Source of the DNA: Geodermatophilus obscurus
GTDB taxonomy: Bacteria; Actinomycetota; Actinomycetes; Mycobacteriales; Geodermatophilaceae
Direction of reading: 5' to 3'
Length of the DNA stretch: 64,000 nt
Assembly (NCBI RefSeq): GCF_900115395.1
Contig: NZ_FOWE01000007.1
Location: 1 to 64,000 of the forward strand
In this document: in pieces, positions 27,659 through 38,038 of the stretch
How positions within the stretch are numbered: the first letter of the stretch is position 1
How the letters are laid out: each line of letters starts with the position of its first letter
Notes under the pieces: generated by a model
Told to the model about the DNA's origin: nothing
The model's input: the letters and a program-made list of their open reading frames with translations, nothing else
Databases searched by the model: none
Made by a program: the position numbers and the translations under genes

Positions 27659-28281
27659 GCGTCCCCGGCCGGGCGGGCGAGCGGGTCGCGGGGCAGCAGC
27701 GCGGCGCCCGCCGCGTGCCCGGCGAGGAGCTTGGCGAAGAACACCGGCCCGAACCACGGCGCGGCCTCCGAGGGGCCCAGCGCCCGGTCCAGCAGCACCC
27801 CGCCGGCCGTCGTGAGCAGGCCGAGGACGCGCCGCCTGCGGCGGTCGCCGGTGGCCGTGAGCACCGCGGTGGACGCCAGCAGGTAGCCGTACAGCGCCGC
27901 GGCCCAGCGGAGCCGCGACCGGCCCGTGCGCGGACCGGCGTCGAGCCCCGCCCCGTCGATCCAGGCCAGCACGACGGGGTGCAGGTGGGCCGCCGAGAAG
28001 GCGAGGTGCTCCCGGGCCCCCTGACCGGGGCGGTGGTACCAGCGCGCCGCCGCCGGGGTGTTGTTGCACCAGGCCCCGCCCCACAGGTCCAGGGCGAGCA
28101 GGCGCAGCACCGCGGGCCCGGCCGCCGGCACGCCCCCGCGCGCCAGGGCCGGCGCGAGGACGGCCCCGGCCAGCCCGAGCCCGAGGCTGCCGGCGTTCGC
28201 GGCGGCCCCCGCGCCCGGGCCGGCGATCCGGTCCCACGTGCCGGGCAGTCCGTCGCGGACTCCCGGGCCGGCGGCCGTCAC
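27628..28281 (-). CDS. Conserved-looking hypothetical protein
   Basis: A 217-aa product starting at GTG 28279-28281, overlapping the ftsY stop as GTGA. It is Ala/Gly/Leu-rich with hydrophobic segments (GSLGLGLAGAVLAPALARGG; AALYGYLLASTAVLTATGD), a distinctive LDLWGGAWCNNTPAAARWYH segment, and AHLHPVVLAWIDGAG. One to three membrane passes are possible. I do not recognise the family. The 3' end overlaps the convergent cbiO gene. Translational coupling to ftsY suggests the pair is co-expressed, not necessarily functionally linked. Confidence 0.65.
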   Translation of the reverse strand: MTAAGPGVRDGLPGTWDRIAGPGAGAAANAGSLGLGLAGAVLAPALARGGVPAAGPAVLRLLALDLWGGAWCNNTPAAARWYHRPGQGAREHLAFSAAHLHPVVLAWIDGAGLDAGPRTGRSRLRWAAALYGYLLASTAVLTATGDRRRRRVLGLLTTAGGVLLDRALGPSEAAPWFGPVFFAKLLAGHAAGAALLPRDPLARPAGDAQGTVRGSNP

Positions 28282-29504
28282 TGGTCCGCCGCGCCGACCA
28301 GGCCCTCGGCGAAGGCCTCCGGCTCGAACGGCGCGAGGTCGTCGGCGCCCTCCCCCAGCCCGATCAGCTTCACCGGGATGCCGAGCTCGCGCTGCACCGA
28401 GACGACGATGCCGCCCTTGGCGGTGCCGTCGAGCTTGGTGAGCACCACCCCGGTGACGTCGACGGCCTGGGTGAACACCCGTGCCTGGACGATGCCGTTC
28501 TGCCCGGTGGTGGCGTCGAGGACCAGCAGCGTCTCGGTGACCGGGGACTGCTTCTCCACGACCCGCTTGATCTTGCCCAGCTCGTCCATGAGGCCGGACT
28601 TCGTGTGCAGCCGCCCGGCGGTGTCGACGACGACGGTGTCGACCTCGGCCTCGACGCCGGTGCGCACCGCCTCGAAGGCCACCGATGCCGGGTCGGCGCC
28701 CTCGCGGCCGCGCACGGTCATCACCCCGACCCGCTCGCCCCAGGTCTCGAGCTGGTCGGCGGCGGCGGCGCGGAAGGTGTCGGCGGCGCCGAGGACGACG
28801 CTGCGGCCGTCCCCGACCAGCACGCGGGCGATCTTGCCGACCGTCGTCGTCTTGCCCGCGCCGTTGACGCCGACCACGAGGACGACGCCGGGCCGGCCCT
28901 CGCGGCGGTCGGTGCCGAGCGTGCGGTCGAGGTCGGGCCCGAGCACGGCGGTCAGCTCCCGGACCAGCAGCGCACGCAGGTCGGCGGGCGTGGCGGTGGC
29001 GAGCACCAGCGACTGGGTCCGCAGCCGCTCGACGATCTGCGTGGTCGCCGCGACGCCGACGTCGGCGGCCAGGAGGGTCTCCTCCACCTCCTCCCAGTCG
29101 TCCTCGGTCAGCCGCTCGCGGGCGAGCACGGTGAGCAGGCCACGGCCCAGCGAGGACTGCGAGCGGGCCAGCCGGGAGCGCAGCCGCACCAGCCGACCGG
29201 CCGACGGCGGCGGGGTCTCGAAGACGACGTCCGGGGCGGCGACCGCGGGCGGCAGGTCGACCGGCGGCGTCCCGGGCGCGACGGGCTCGACCGGGGCCAG
29301 GCCCTGCCCGGACGCGGTGGCCCCGGCCGGCCGGTCCTCCGGGGGCGCGGCCGGGGCACTCGGCGGGCGCGGGCGGGTGAGCGTGGTGCCGGAGACCGCG
29401 TCGTCGTCGAGGCGGGTGGTCCGCCGGCCCCGGCCGACCAGCAGGCCCACCCCGGCGACCAGGGCCACCAGCACGAGGGCGATGGCGATCAGCACGAACT
29501 CCAT
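28278..29504 (-). CDS. ftsY: Signal recognition particle receptor FtsY
   Basis: SRP receptor GTPase that accepts Ffh-ribosome complexes at the membrane. The 408-aa protein begins with a membrane anchor (FVLIAIALVLVALVAGVGLL), as in actinobacterial FtsY, followed by an acidic/Pro-rich linker to about residue 100. The N domain follows, then the G domain with VVGVNGAGKTTTVGKIARVL (212 on), AADTFRAAAADQLETWGERV, VVVDTAGRLHTKSGLMDEL and VVLTKLDGTAKGG. Length and domain order are normal. Monocistronic except for the coupled gene after it. Confidence 0.97.
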   Translation of the reverse strand: MEFVLIAIALVLVALVAGVGLLVGRGRRTTRLDDDAVSGTTLTRPRPPSAPAAPPEDRPAGATASGQGLAPVEPVAPGTPPVDLPPAVAAPDVVFETPPPSAGRLVRLRSRLARSQSSLGRGLLTVLARERLTEDDWEEVEETLLAADVGVAATTQIVERLRTQSLVLATATPADLRALLVRELTAVLGPDLDRTLGTDRREGRPGVVLVVGVNGAGKTTTVGKIARVLVGDGRSVVLGAADTFRAAAADQLETWGERVGVMTVRGREGADPASVAFEAVRTGVEAEVDTVVVDTAGRLHTKSGLMDELGKIKRVVEKQSPVTETLLVLDATTGQNGIVQARVFTQAVDVTGVVLTKLDGTAKGGIVVSVQRELGIPVKLIGLGEGADDLAPFEPEAFAEGLVGAADQ

Positions 29505-29575
29505 GCCGGTCAGTCTCCCAGCCCGCGCACGGCTGCCTCTGGGCGATACCCGGGTCGGTGGGCCACGCTGGACCC

Positions 29576-31276
29576 ATGCCGCCTCCCGGGGAAGACGCCC
29601 CCACCCTGCTCATCGGCCCCCTGCTGCGGCACGTCGACCCCGTGTCGGCGACCGTGTGGGTGGAGACCGACCGCCCGTGCACCGTCGAGGTCCTGGGGCG
29701 CCGCGCGCGCACCTTCCGGGTCGGCCGCCACTGGTACGCCCTCGTCGTCGTCGAGGGGCTCGAGCCCGGCAGCAGTACGCCCTACGAGGTGCGCCTCTCG
29801 ACCGACGGCACCGACGGCGTCCGGGTGTGGCCGGAGGAGAGCTCGCCGTTCCCGGCCGGCCGCATCCGCACGCCCGGCCGGCCCGGTCCGTTCCGCCTGG
29901 CGTTCGGCTCCTGCCGGTACGCCGCGCCGACCACCGTCGACGTCGACGAGGGGATCCCGCCGGACGCCCTCGACGCCTACGCCGAGCGCGTCACGCGGCT
30001 CCCCGAGGACGAGTGGCCCGACGCGCTGGTGCTGCTCGGTGACCAGGTCTACGCCGACGAGCTGACGCCCGCGACCCGGTCGTGGCTGCGGGTCCGCCGC
30101 GGCGAGGGCGTGCCCGAGGACGCGCAGACGCGCAACTACGAGGAGTACACCCGCCTCTACGCCGAGTCCTGGACCGACCCCCAGGTCCGCTGGCTGCTGT
30201 CGACGATCCCCTCGTCGATGGTGTTCGACGACCACGAGATGATCGACGACTGGAACACCTCCGCGGCCTGGCGCCGCCGGGTCACCGCGACCGGCTGGTG
30301 GCACGAGCGGATCGCCGGCGGGCTGGCCAGCTACTTCGTCTACCAGCACCTGGGCAACCTCTCCCCCGCCGAGCTGGCCGAGAACACCACCTGGCAGGCG
30401 GTGCGCGCGCTGCCCGAGGACGCCGACGCCGAGCCGCTGCTGCGCGAGATGGCCCTCGCCGCCGACCGCGACCCGCGGACGGTGCGCTGGAGCTACGTCC
30501 GCCACTGGGGCGACGCGCGGCTGCTGATGGTCGACAGCCGGGCCGGCCGGGTGCTGGAGGAGCAGGCGCGCCGGATGGTCGACGACGAGGAGTTCGCCTG
30601 GATCGAGGAGCAGATGCGGCAGGCCGTCGACGACGGCGTCTGCCACCTGCTGGTCGGCACGTCACTGCCCTGGCTGCTCCCCCACGCCATCGACTCCATC
30701 GAGCGCGTCGACGAGGCACTCGCGGTGCGCCACGAGGGCGGGCCGCTCGGCCGGGCCGCCGAGGCGCTGCGGCAGGCCGCCGACCTGGAGCACTGGGCGG
30801 CGTTCGGGCACAGCTTCGACCGGCTGGGCGCCGCGCTGCTGGCCGTGGCCCGCGGCGAGCACGGCCGGGCGCCGGCGACGGCGCTGGTCCTCTCCGGCGA
30901 CGTGCACCACGCCTACGCCGCCGAGGTCGTCTCACCCGGCGACCTGGACGGCCGGGTGCACCAGCTCACCGTCTCCCCGCTGCACAACCAGGCGCCGCAC
31001 CCCATCCGCGTGGGGTTCCGCATCGGCTGGAGCCGGTGGGCGAAGCGGTTCACCGGCGCGATCGCCCGGGCCGCGCGGGTGCGCCCGCCGTCGGTGGAGT
31101 GGGCCAAGGCGGCGGGGCCGTTCTTCGGCAACCAGGTGGGCGAGCTGGTGCTCGAGGGCCGGCAGGCTCGCTTCGTCCTGCACGTGAGCGACCACCGCCC
31201 CGACGGCGACGAGTGCCTGCAGCAGGTGCTCGACCTCCCGCTGGCCGACCCCGTCCCGGCGGCGGCGCCGGCGTAG
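29576..31276 (+). CDS. PhoD-like phosphatase (alkaline phosphatase D family)
   Basis: A 566-aa metallophosphatase. An N-terminal fibronectin-like domain (about 8-100) is followed by the PhoD-type catalytic core: LAFGSCRY, DALVLLGDQVYADE, then MVFDDHEMIDDWN with the Asp-His pair, LLMVDSRAGR, LLVGTSLPWLLPHAIDSIE and ALVLSGDVHHAYAAEV with the GDVHH metal ligands. No signal peptide is visible, so it appears cytoplasmic, as are other actinobacterial members with unknown substrate. I chose the ATG at 29576. It diverges from ftsY. Confidence 0.88.
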   Translation: MPPPGEDAPTLLIGPLLRHVDPVSATVWVETDRPCTVEVLGRRARTFRVGRHWYALVVVEGLEPGSSTPYEVRLSTDGTDGVRVWPEESSPFPAGRIRTPGRPGPFRLAFGSCRYAAPTTVDVDEGIPPDALDAYAERVTRLPEDEWPDALVLLGDQVYADELTPATRSWLRVRRGEGVPEDAQTRNYEEYTRLYAESWTDPQVRWLLSTIPSSMVFDDHEMIDDWNTSAAWRRRVTATGWWHERIAGGLASYFVYQHLGNLSPAELAENTTWQAVRALPEDADAEPLLREMALAADRDPRTVRWSYVRHWGDARLLMVDSRAGRVLEEQARRMVDDEEFAWIEEQMRQAVDDGVCHLLVGTSLPWLLPHAIDSIERVDEALAVRHEGGPLGRAAEALRQAADLEHWAAFGHSFDRLGAALLAVARGEHGRAPATALVLSGDVHHAYAAEVVSPGDLDGRVHQLTVSPLHNQAPHPIRVGFRIGWSRWAKRFTGAIARAARVRPPSVEWAKAAGPFFGNQVGELVLEGRQARFVLHVSDHRPDGDECLQQVLDLPLADPVPAAAPA

Positions 31277-31295
31277 GGGGTGGCAGGCTGACCGG

Positions 31296-32111
31296 GTGAC
31301 GGATCCCCACGGCGTCAAGCCGGCCCCCGGACCCGACCAGCCGCCCATCCCCGTCCGCCTGGTGACCTTCAACGTCCACCACGGCGTGGGCAGCGACCGC
31401 CGCCACGACCTGCCCCGCCTGGCCAAGGTGCTCGCCGCGGCCGACGCCGACGTGATCTGCCTGCAGGAGGTCGACCGGCACTTCGGCGACCGCAGCGAGG
31501 ACGTCGACCAGGCGCTGCTGCTCTCCCGCGCCCTGGACATGCAACTGGCGTGGGGCCCGGCCATCGACGAGCAGCGCCCCGGCGACGACCGGCGCAAGCA
31601 GTACGGCAACGCGCTGCTGTCCCGGCTGCCCGTCCTGATCAGCGACGTGCACCCGCTGCCCGGGAGCGGGGAGCCGCGCAGCGCCCTGCGCACCCTCGTC
31701 GAGCTCGACGGCGGCGCGCTGTGGGTGACGACCACCCACCTGACCACCCGGTCGCCGGCCGAGCGCGCCGAGCAGGTGGCCGTGCTGCGGGCCCTGCACA
31801 CCGAGCCGATGGCCACCGGGGTCGTCGTCGGCGACCTCAACGCCGCCCCCGACGCCCCGGAGCTGGCCGCGCTGCGCGCCGACTTCGCCGACGCGTGGGA
31901 GCTGGCCCCCGAGCGCGACGACCAGGCCCGCTGGCGGTTCTGGCAGCGCGAGGAGGGCCTGACCCACCCGGCGCGGTCGCCGCACGTGCGCATCGACCAG
32001 GTGTGGGTCACCCCGGGGATCACCGTGGCCGGGGCCCGCGTGCTCGACGACGCCGGGGCGTCGGACCACCTGCCGCTCGCCGTCGACCTGCTGGTCCCCT
32101 CGGGGGTCTGA
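31296..32111 (+). CDS. Endonuclease/exonuclease/phosphatase family hydrolase
   Basis: A 271-aa DNase I-like metallohydrolase. Family motifs in order are VRLVTFNVHHGVGSDRRHDL, ADVICLQEVDRHFGDRS with the Mg-binding Glu, YGNALLSRLPV, LWVTTTHLTTRSPAERAEQV, TGVVVGDLNAAPDAPELAAL with the Asp-Asn pair, and the C-terminal ASDHLPLAVDLLV with the catalytic His. Members act on nucleic acids, phosphoesters or phosphoinositides, so the substrate is open. It follows the PhoD-like gene by about 20 bases and is probably co-transcribed. Confidence 0.9.
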   Translation: MTDPHGVKPAPGPDQPPIPVRLVTFNVHHGVGSDRRHDLPRLAKVLAAADADVICLQEVDRHFGDRSEDVDQALLLSRALDMQLAWGPAIDEQRPGDDRRKQYGNALLSRLPVLISDVHPLPGSGEPRSALRTLVELDGGALWVTTTHLTTRSPAERAEQVAVLRALHTEPMATGVVVGDLNAAPDAPELAALRADFADAWELAPERDDQARWRFWQREEGLTHPARSPHVRIDQVWVTPGITVAGARVLDDAGASDHLPLAVDLLVPSGV

Positions 32112-32112
32112 C

Positions 32113-32175
32113 GAGGCATGGGAAGCTCTCCCCACGTCCTGGGAGCGAGGACGTGGGCATCGCTTCCCATGCCTC
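32113..32175. terminator. Long double-stem hairpin, likely bidirectional terminator
   Basis: The outer arms GAGGCATGGGAAGC (32113-32126) and GCTTCCCATGCCTC (32162-32175) are perfectly complementary. Inside, CCACGTCCT (32132-32140) and AGGACGTGG (32148-32156) are too. The structure fills the gap between the convergent EEP and aldo/keto reductase genes. Its sequence is unrelated to the four-copy repeat family. Confidence 0.8.
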
Positions 32176-32180
32176 AGGGG

Positions 32181-33176
<996 letters not shown>

Positions 33177-33254
33177 CCGTCTGGTCCTCCTGGTCGCCGG
33201 TGCGTCGGACCCACCCTCCGGCGGCGACCCGGGCGCCGACCAATGCCGGCTGTC

Positions 33255-33269
33255 ATGCCCGGGAGGCAT
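33255..33269. promoter_or_regulatory. LysR-type T-N11-A palindrome
   Basis: ATGCC-CGGGA-GGCAT is a perfect inverted repeat that also fits the T-N11-A rule for LysR regulators. It lies between the divergent aldo/keto reductase and LysR genes, 12 bases before the LysR start. Confidence 0.6.
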
Positions 33270-33280
33270 ACCGTCCGGCC

Positions 33281-34156
33281 GTGGACGTGCACCTGCGGGA
33301 GCTGCGGGCACTGGTGGCCGTCGCGGAGGAGCAGAGCGTCACCCGGGCCGCGCAGCGGCTGTTCCTCGCCCAGCCCGCACTGTCGCGGCAGCTGCAGGCG
33401 CTGGAGCGCCGGCTGGGCGTGCCGCTGCTCGAGCGGCTGCCGCGCGGGGTGGCGCTGACCGAGGCCGGGCGGGCGCTGCTCGGGCCGGCACGGGAGGCGG
33501 TGGCCGCCTGGGAGCGGGGTCTCGCGGCCGCGCTGGCGACCGTCCCGGCCGGGCGGCTGGTCGTCGGCATGCAGACCGCGGTGGGCCGCGGCCTGCAGCG
33601 CCGGGCACTCGCCCGCTTCGCCGAGCTCTCGCCGGGCACCGTCCCGGTGCTGCGGCAGGTCGACTGGCGCGACCCCACGGCCGGGCTCGCCGACGGCAGC
33701 AGCGACGTCGCCTTCGTCTGGCTGCCGCTGCCCATGGACGACGCCGACGTGCTGCCCGTGGCCCGGGAGGAGCGCGTCGTCGCGCTGCCCTCCGACCACC
33801 GCCTGGCCGGGGCGCCGCGCGTCGTCCTCGCCGACCTCCTCGACGAGCCGTTCATCGCCCTGCCCGACTCCGCCGGGCCGCTGCGCGACGCCTGGCTGGC
33901 CGTCGCCGACCGCGGGGGCCGGCCGCCGGTCGTGGGCGCCGTCGCCGACACCCCGGACGCGGTGTTCGAGGCGGTGGCCTCGGGACTGGGCGTGGTGCTG
34001 CTCGCCGCCGGCAACGCCGACCTCTACGCGCGCCCCGGGATCGTGTGCCGGCCGGTGGAGGGCCTGGCACCGGCGGTGATGGCGCTGGCCTGGCGGCGCT
34101 CGGACCGCCGTCCGGTGGTGGCCGCGTTCGTCCGCGCGGTGGACGGCCGGTCGTAG
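33281..34156 (+). CDS. LysR-family transcriptional regulator
   Basis: A 291-aa regulator. The N-terminal winged helix is standard (VHLRELRALVAVAEEQSVTR, AAQRLFLAQPALSRQLQALE, RRLGVPLLERLPRGVALTEA), followed by the linker helix and the two-lobed effector domain (GRLVVGMQTAVGRGLQRRAL onward). The start is GTG at 33281. Divergence from the aldo/keto reductase gene with a T-N11-A palindrome between them suggests regulation of that gene and of itself. The effector is unknown. The gene ends one base short of the smc stop. Confidence 0.93.
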   Translation: MDVHLRELRALVAVAEEQSVTRAAQRLFLAQPALSRQLQALERRLGVPLLERLPRGVALTEAGRALLGPAREAVAAWERGLAAALATVPAGRLVVGMQTAVGRGLQRRALARFAELSPGTVPVLRQVDWRDPTAGLADGSSDVAFVWLPLPMDDADVLPVAREERVVALPSDHRLAGAPRVVLADLLDEPFIALPDSAGPLRDAWLAVADRGGRPPVVGAVADTPDAVFEAVASGLGVVLLAAGNADLYARPGIVCRPVEGLAPAVMALAWRRSDRRPVVAAFVRAVDGRS

Positions 34157-34157
34157 C

Positions 34158-37100
34158 TCAGGCCGGGTCCGGCTCGCGCAGCCGCTGGCTGATCACGCCG
34201 GTGATGCCGTCGCCGCGCATGCTCACGCCGTAGAGCGCGTCGGCGATCTCCATCGTGCGCTTCTGGTGGGTGATGACGATCAGCTGCGAGGTCGCGCGCA
34301 GCTGCTCGACCAGGGTGAGCAGCCGGCCGAGGTTGACATCGTCGAGGGCGGCCTCGACCTCGTCGAGCACGTAGAACGGCGAGGGCCGCGCCCGGAAGAT
34401 GGCCACCAGCAGCGCGACGGCGGTCAGTGAGCGCTCGCCACCCGAGAGCAGGGACAGCCGCTTGACCTTCTTGCCCGGCGGCCGCGCCTCGATCTCCACG
34501 CCCGTGGTGAGCATGTCCGCGGGGTCGGTGAGCACCAGCCGGCCCTGCCCGCCGGGGAACAGCGTGGCGAAGACGCCCTCGAACTCGCGGGAGACGTCGG
34601 CGAAGGCGGCGGCGAAGACGTCGTGGATGCGGCCGTCGACCTCGCGGACGACGGTGAGCAGGTCCCGGCGGGTGGCCTTGAGGTCCTCCAGCTGGGTGGC
34701 CAGGAAGGTGTGCCGCTCCTCCAGGGCCGCGAACTCCTCCAGGGCCAGCGGGTTGACGCGGCCGAGGGCGGCGAGGTCCCGCTCGGCGCGGGCGGCCCGG
34801 CGTTCCTGCGCGGCGCGGTCGTAGGGCTCCGGAGCCGGCTCGGGCTCCCCGGCGGCCTCCGCGGCGGCCACCTGCGCGGGCGTCGGCGGGACCGGTGCGG
34901 CCGGTCCGTACTCGGCGAGCAGGGTGGGCAGGTCGACGCCGAACTCCTCCGCAGCGCGCTCCTCCAGCGCCTCGATGCGCAGCCGCTGCTCGGCGCGGGC
35001 CACCTCGTCGCGGTGCACCTCGTCGGTCAGCCGCTCGAGCTCCGCCGTCGCCGCGCGCACCCGGGTCCGCACCTCCAGCAGCTCGGCCTCCCGGGCGCTG
35101 CGCTCGCGGGCCAGCTCGTCGCGCTCGGCGGCGGCGCGAGCCAGGGAGGCCGCCAGCGCGGTGAGCGCCTGCTCGGCGCCGGCGCGCACGCGGGCGGCCA
35201 CCTCGGCGCCGCGCCGGCGGGCCTCGCGGGCGGCGGCCGCGCGCTCGCGGGCGGCCCGCTCCTGCCGGGCCTGGCGGCGCAGGGCGTCGGCGCGGCCGGA
35301 CAGCGCGCGGGCCCGCTCCTCGGCGGTGCGCACGGCCAGCCGGGCCTCGGTCTCGGCCTGCCGGGCGGCGGCGGTCCCGGCCCGCAGCCGGTCGCGCTGC
35401 CCGGGGTCGGGCTCCTCCGCGGCGGGCGCGGCCTGGGCCTCGGCCAGCCGCGCCTCCAGTTCCGCCAGCGACGACGCCGACTCCTCCAGGGCCTTCTCCG
35501 CGCGCCGTTGCGCGGTGGCCGAGCGCTCGGCCTCGGCGGCGGCCGACCGCGCGGCCGCGCCGAGCTCGGCGAGCTGCGTGGCCAGCTGCGAGCGGGTGCG
35601 GTCGGCGGCCCGGCGGGCGGTCAGGGCCGCCTCGACGTCGGCCGACCGGGCGCGGGCGGTCTCGCGGGCCGCGGCCAGCCGGCCGGCGAGGTCGGACGCG
35701 CGCGTCACGGCGGCGGCGAGCTCCCGCTCGGCCTCGTCGACCCGGGCGCGCACCTCCAGCCCGGACGGCGCGTCGGCCGACCCCCCGGCGGCCCGGTCGG
35801 CACCCACGACGTCGCCGTCGGCGGTGACCGCCCGGACGGAGGGCGAGGCGGTGACCAGCGCGGCGGCGGCGCCGAGGGTCGGGACGACGGCGACGCGGTC
35901 GAGCACCCGGGACAGCGCCGGACGCAGCTCCTCGGGGGCCTCGACGAGGTCCAGCGCCCAGCGCAGGCCCTCGGGCAGGGCAGGCCAGTCCTCGCGCGGC
36001 AGCGGGTCCGGCCCGCCGGTGACCAGCAGCCCGGCGCGGCCGCCGCCGACGTCGCGCAGGTGCGCCAGGGCGTCGACGGCACCGGTGACCCCGGCGACGA
36101 CGACCGCCTCGGCCAGCCCACCCAGTGCCGCCGCCAGCGCGACCTCCGCGCCGGGCGCGACGGTGATCCGCTCCGCGACCGGCCCGAGGACGCCGGCCAG
36201 CCCGCCCGACGCGCCCGCGGACAGCACCGCGGCGGCCCCGTCGGCGGGCGCCAGGCCCTGCGCCAGGGTGTCGCGGCGGGCGGCCCAGGACGCGCGGTCC
36301 CGCTCGGCGGCGCGCTCGGCGTCGGCCAGCTCGGTGACGGCACGGGTGGCGGCGGTGTGCGCGGTGACGGCGTCGGTGTGCGCGGTGACCAGCGCGACGT
36401 CCTCGTCGTCGGCGTCGGCGACACCGGTGCGGCGCTCGTCGAGGCGGGCCTGCGCGGCCTCGGCGCGGGCAGCGGCCTCGGCGGCGGCCTGCGCCAGCCG
36501 CTCCGCCTCCGCCTGCTCGGCGGCGGCCCGGGAGCGCGCGGCGGCCACCTTCCCCGCCAGCCGGGCGAGGCCCTCGCGGCGGTCGGCGAGCGCGCGGGTG
36601 GCGGCCACCCAGGCACGCTCCTCGGCGGTCAGCGCCTCCTCGAGCTCCGCGCGGGTGGCGACGGCGGCGGCCAGCCGGCCCCGCTCGGCCTCGAGCCCGG
36701 CGGCCAGCTCGGCCTCGGTGGCGGCGACCCGGTCGGCCTCGGCCTCGAGCTGCTCGGGGTCGCGCCCGCCGGTGCCGGCCGGGCCCGGTGCCGACAGGTG
36801 GCGGTGCCGCTCCGCGGCCAGCTGGGTGACACCGCGGAAGCGCTCCGACAGCGCCGACAACCGGTACCAGGTGTCCTGCGCCGCACCCAGGCGCGGCGCG
36901 TCCGCGGCCAGCGCGGCCTCCAGCGCGCCCTGCCGGCGCGCGGCCCCGGCCAGCTCGGCCTCGACGACGGCGCGGCGGGCACGGGCGGCGGTCTCGTCGG
37001 CGACGTCCTTCTCGAGCGCGTCGCGCAGGCCGACGAGGTCGTCGGCGAGCAGCCGCAGCCGCGCGTCGCGCAGCTCGGCCTGCACACCGGCGGCGCGGCG

Positions 37101-37736
37101 GGCGGCCTCGGCCTGCCGCCCCAGCGGCTTGAGCTGGCGGCGCAGCTCGGCGGTGAGGTCGGCGAGCCGGTCGAGGTTGGCCTGCATCCCGTCGAGCTTG
37201 CGGAGCGCCTTCTCCTTGCGCTTGCGGTGCTTGAGGACGCCGGCGGCCTCCTCGATGAAGGCGCGGCGGTCCTCGGGACGCCCGGAGAGGACGGCGTCGA
37301 GCTGGCCCTGGCCGACGATGACGTGCATCTCGCGGCCGATGCCGGCGTCGCTGAGCAGCTCCTGGACGTCGAGCAGGCGCACCTTGTCGCCGTTGATCTC
37401 GTACTCGCTCTCCCCGGAGCGGTACATGCGGCGGGTGACCGAGACCTCGGTGTAGTCGATCGGCAGCGCGCCGTCGGCGTTGTCGATCGTCAGGGTCACC
37501 TCGGCGCGGCCCAGGGCCGCGCGGCCGGCGGTGCCGGCGAAGATGACGTCCTCCATCTTGCCGCCGCGCAGGGTCTTCGCGCCCTGCTCGCCGAGCACCC
37601 AGGCGATGGCGTCGACGACGTTGGACTTACCGGAGCCGTTGGGCCCGACGACGGCGGTGATGCCGGGCTCCAGGCGCAGCGTCGTCGCGGACGCGAAGGA
37701 CTTGAAGCCCTTGAGCGTCAGGCTGGAGAGATGCAT
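34158..37736 (-). CDS. smc: Chromosome segregation protein SMC
   Basis: A 1192-aa SMC ATPase that compacts and segregates the chromosome with ScpA/ScpB. The N-terminal head has ITAVVGPNGSGKSNVVDAIA (Walker A 31-38). Long Ala/Arg/Glu-rich coiled coils run from about 165 to 500 and 690 to 1010, separated by the hinge (SAGASGGLAGVLGPVAERIT on). The C-terminal head carries the signature LSLLSGGERSLTAVALLVAI and Walker B FYVLDEVEAALDD. The length is normal. The very long open frame on the opposite strand is a GC artefact. Confidence 0.97.
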   Translation of the reverse strand: MHLSSLTLKGFKSFASATTLRLEPGITAVVGPNGSGKSNVVDAIAWVLGEQGAKTLRGGKMEDVIFAGTAGRAALGRAEVTLTIDNADGALPIDYTEVSVTRRMYRSGESEYEINGDKVRLLDVQELLSDAGIGREMHVIVGQGQLDAVLSGRPEDRRAFIEEAAGVLKHRKRKEKALRKLDGMQANLDRLADLTAELRRQLKPLGRQAEAARRAAGVQAELRDARLRLLADDLVGLRDALEKDVADETAARARRAVVEAELAGAARRQGALEAALAADAPRLGAAQDTWYRLSALSERFRGVTQLAAERHRHLSAPGPAGTGGRDPEQLEAEADRVAATEAELAAGLEAERGRLAAAVATRAELEEALTAEERAWVAATRALADRREGLARLAGKVAAARSRAAAEQAEAERLAQAAAEAAARAEAAQARLDERRTGVADADDEDVALVTAHTDAVTAHTAATRAVTELADAERAAERDRASWAARRDTLAQGLAPADGAAAVLSAGASGGLAGVLGPVAERITVAPGAEVALAAALGGLAEAVVVAGVTGAVDALAHLRDVGGGRAGLLVTGGPDPLPREDWPALPEGLRWALDLVEAPEELRPALSRVLDRVAVVPTLGAAAALVTASPSVRAVTADGDVVGADRAAGGSADAPSGLEVRARVDEAERELAAAVTRASDLAGRLAAARETARARSADVEAALTARRAADRTRSQLATQLAELGAAARSAAAEAERSATAQRRAEKALEESASSLAELEARLAEAQAAPAAEEPDPGQRDRLRAGTAAARQAETEARLAVRTAEERARALSGRADALRRQARQERAARERAAAAREARRRGAEVAARVRAGAEQALTALAASLARAAAERDELARERSAREAELLEVRTRVRAATAELERLTDEVHRDEVARAEQRLRIEALEERAAEEFGVDLPTLLAEYGPAAPVPPTPAQVAAAEAAGEPEPAPEPYDRAAQERRAARAERDLAALGRVNPLALEEFAALEERHTFLATQLEDLKATRRDLLTVVREVDGRIHDVFAAAFADVSREFEGVFATLFPGGQGRLVLTDPADMLTTGVEIEARPPGKKVKRLSLLSGGERSLTAVALLVAIFRARPSPFYVLDEVEAALDDVNLGRLLTLVEQLRATSQLIVITHQKRTMEIADALYGVSMRGDGITGVISQRLREPDPA

Positions 37737-37760
37737 GGGGGCTGGTCAGGTGCCCAGCGA

Positions 37761-37821
37761 GCGGCCTCGCTGCAGGGTCCCGCCACGAGCATGCGAGTGG
37801 TGGGGGGCAGCGGGGTCCTTT
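37761..37821 (+). repeat. Intergenic hairpin repeat, copy C
   Basis: Arms CCTCGCTGC (37765-37773) and GCAGCGGGG (37807-37815) pair with one T-G wobble, around the shared CCCGCCACGAG and GCGAGTGGTGGGG blocks; the end is GTCCTTT. Unlike the other copies it lies between tandem minus-strand genes, just after the small coiled-coil gene. Confidence 0.75.
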
Positions 37822-37822
37822 G

Positions 37823-38038
37823 TCAGGCGAGCGCGGGCTCGGCGTTGTCGCCGGCCATGCTGAGCAGCTGGGAGGCGATGACGGCGTCGCGGGCGGCGTC
37901 GCGGGCGGTGTCGCGCTGCGCGCGCAGCTCGCCGAGCTCCTGCTCCAGGCGGCGCACCCTCGCCCGCAGGACCGCGTTCTCCTCCAGGACGCGGAGCTCC
38001 GCGGGGGATACGACGGAACCGAACAGGGCCTTGGCCAT
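37823..38038 (-). CDS. Small coiled-coil protein upstream of smc
   Basis: A 71-aa protein (AKALFGSVVSPAELRVLEEN, then AVLRARVRRLEQELGELRAQ, a clear heptad-rich helix). Opening MAKALFG plus a coiled coil resembles small hypothetical proteins of other actinobacteria, but I cannot name a family. The ATG is at 38036-38038, with a weak AAAGG upstream. It lies on the smc strand but is separated from smc by repeat copy C. Confidence 0.7.
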   Translation of the reverse strand: MAKALFGSVVSPAELRVLEENAVLRARVRRLEQELGELRAQRDTARDAARDAVIASQLLSMAGDNAEPALA

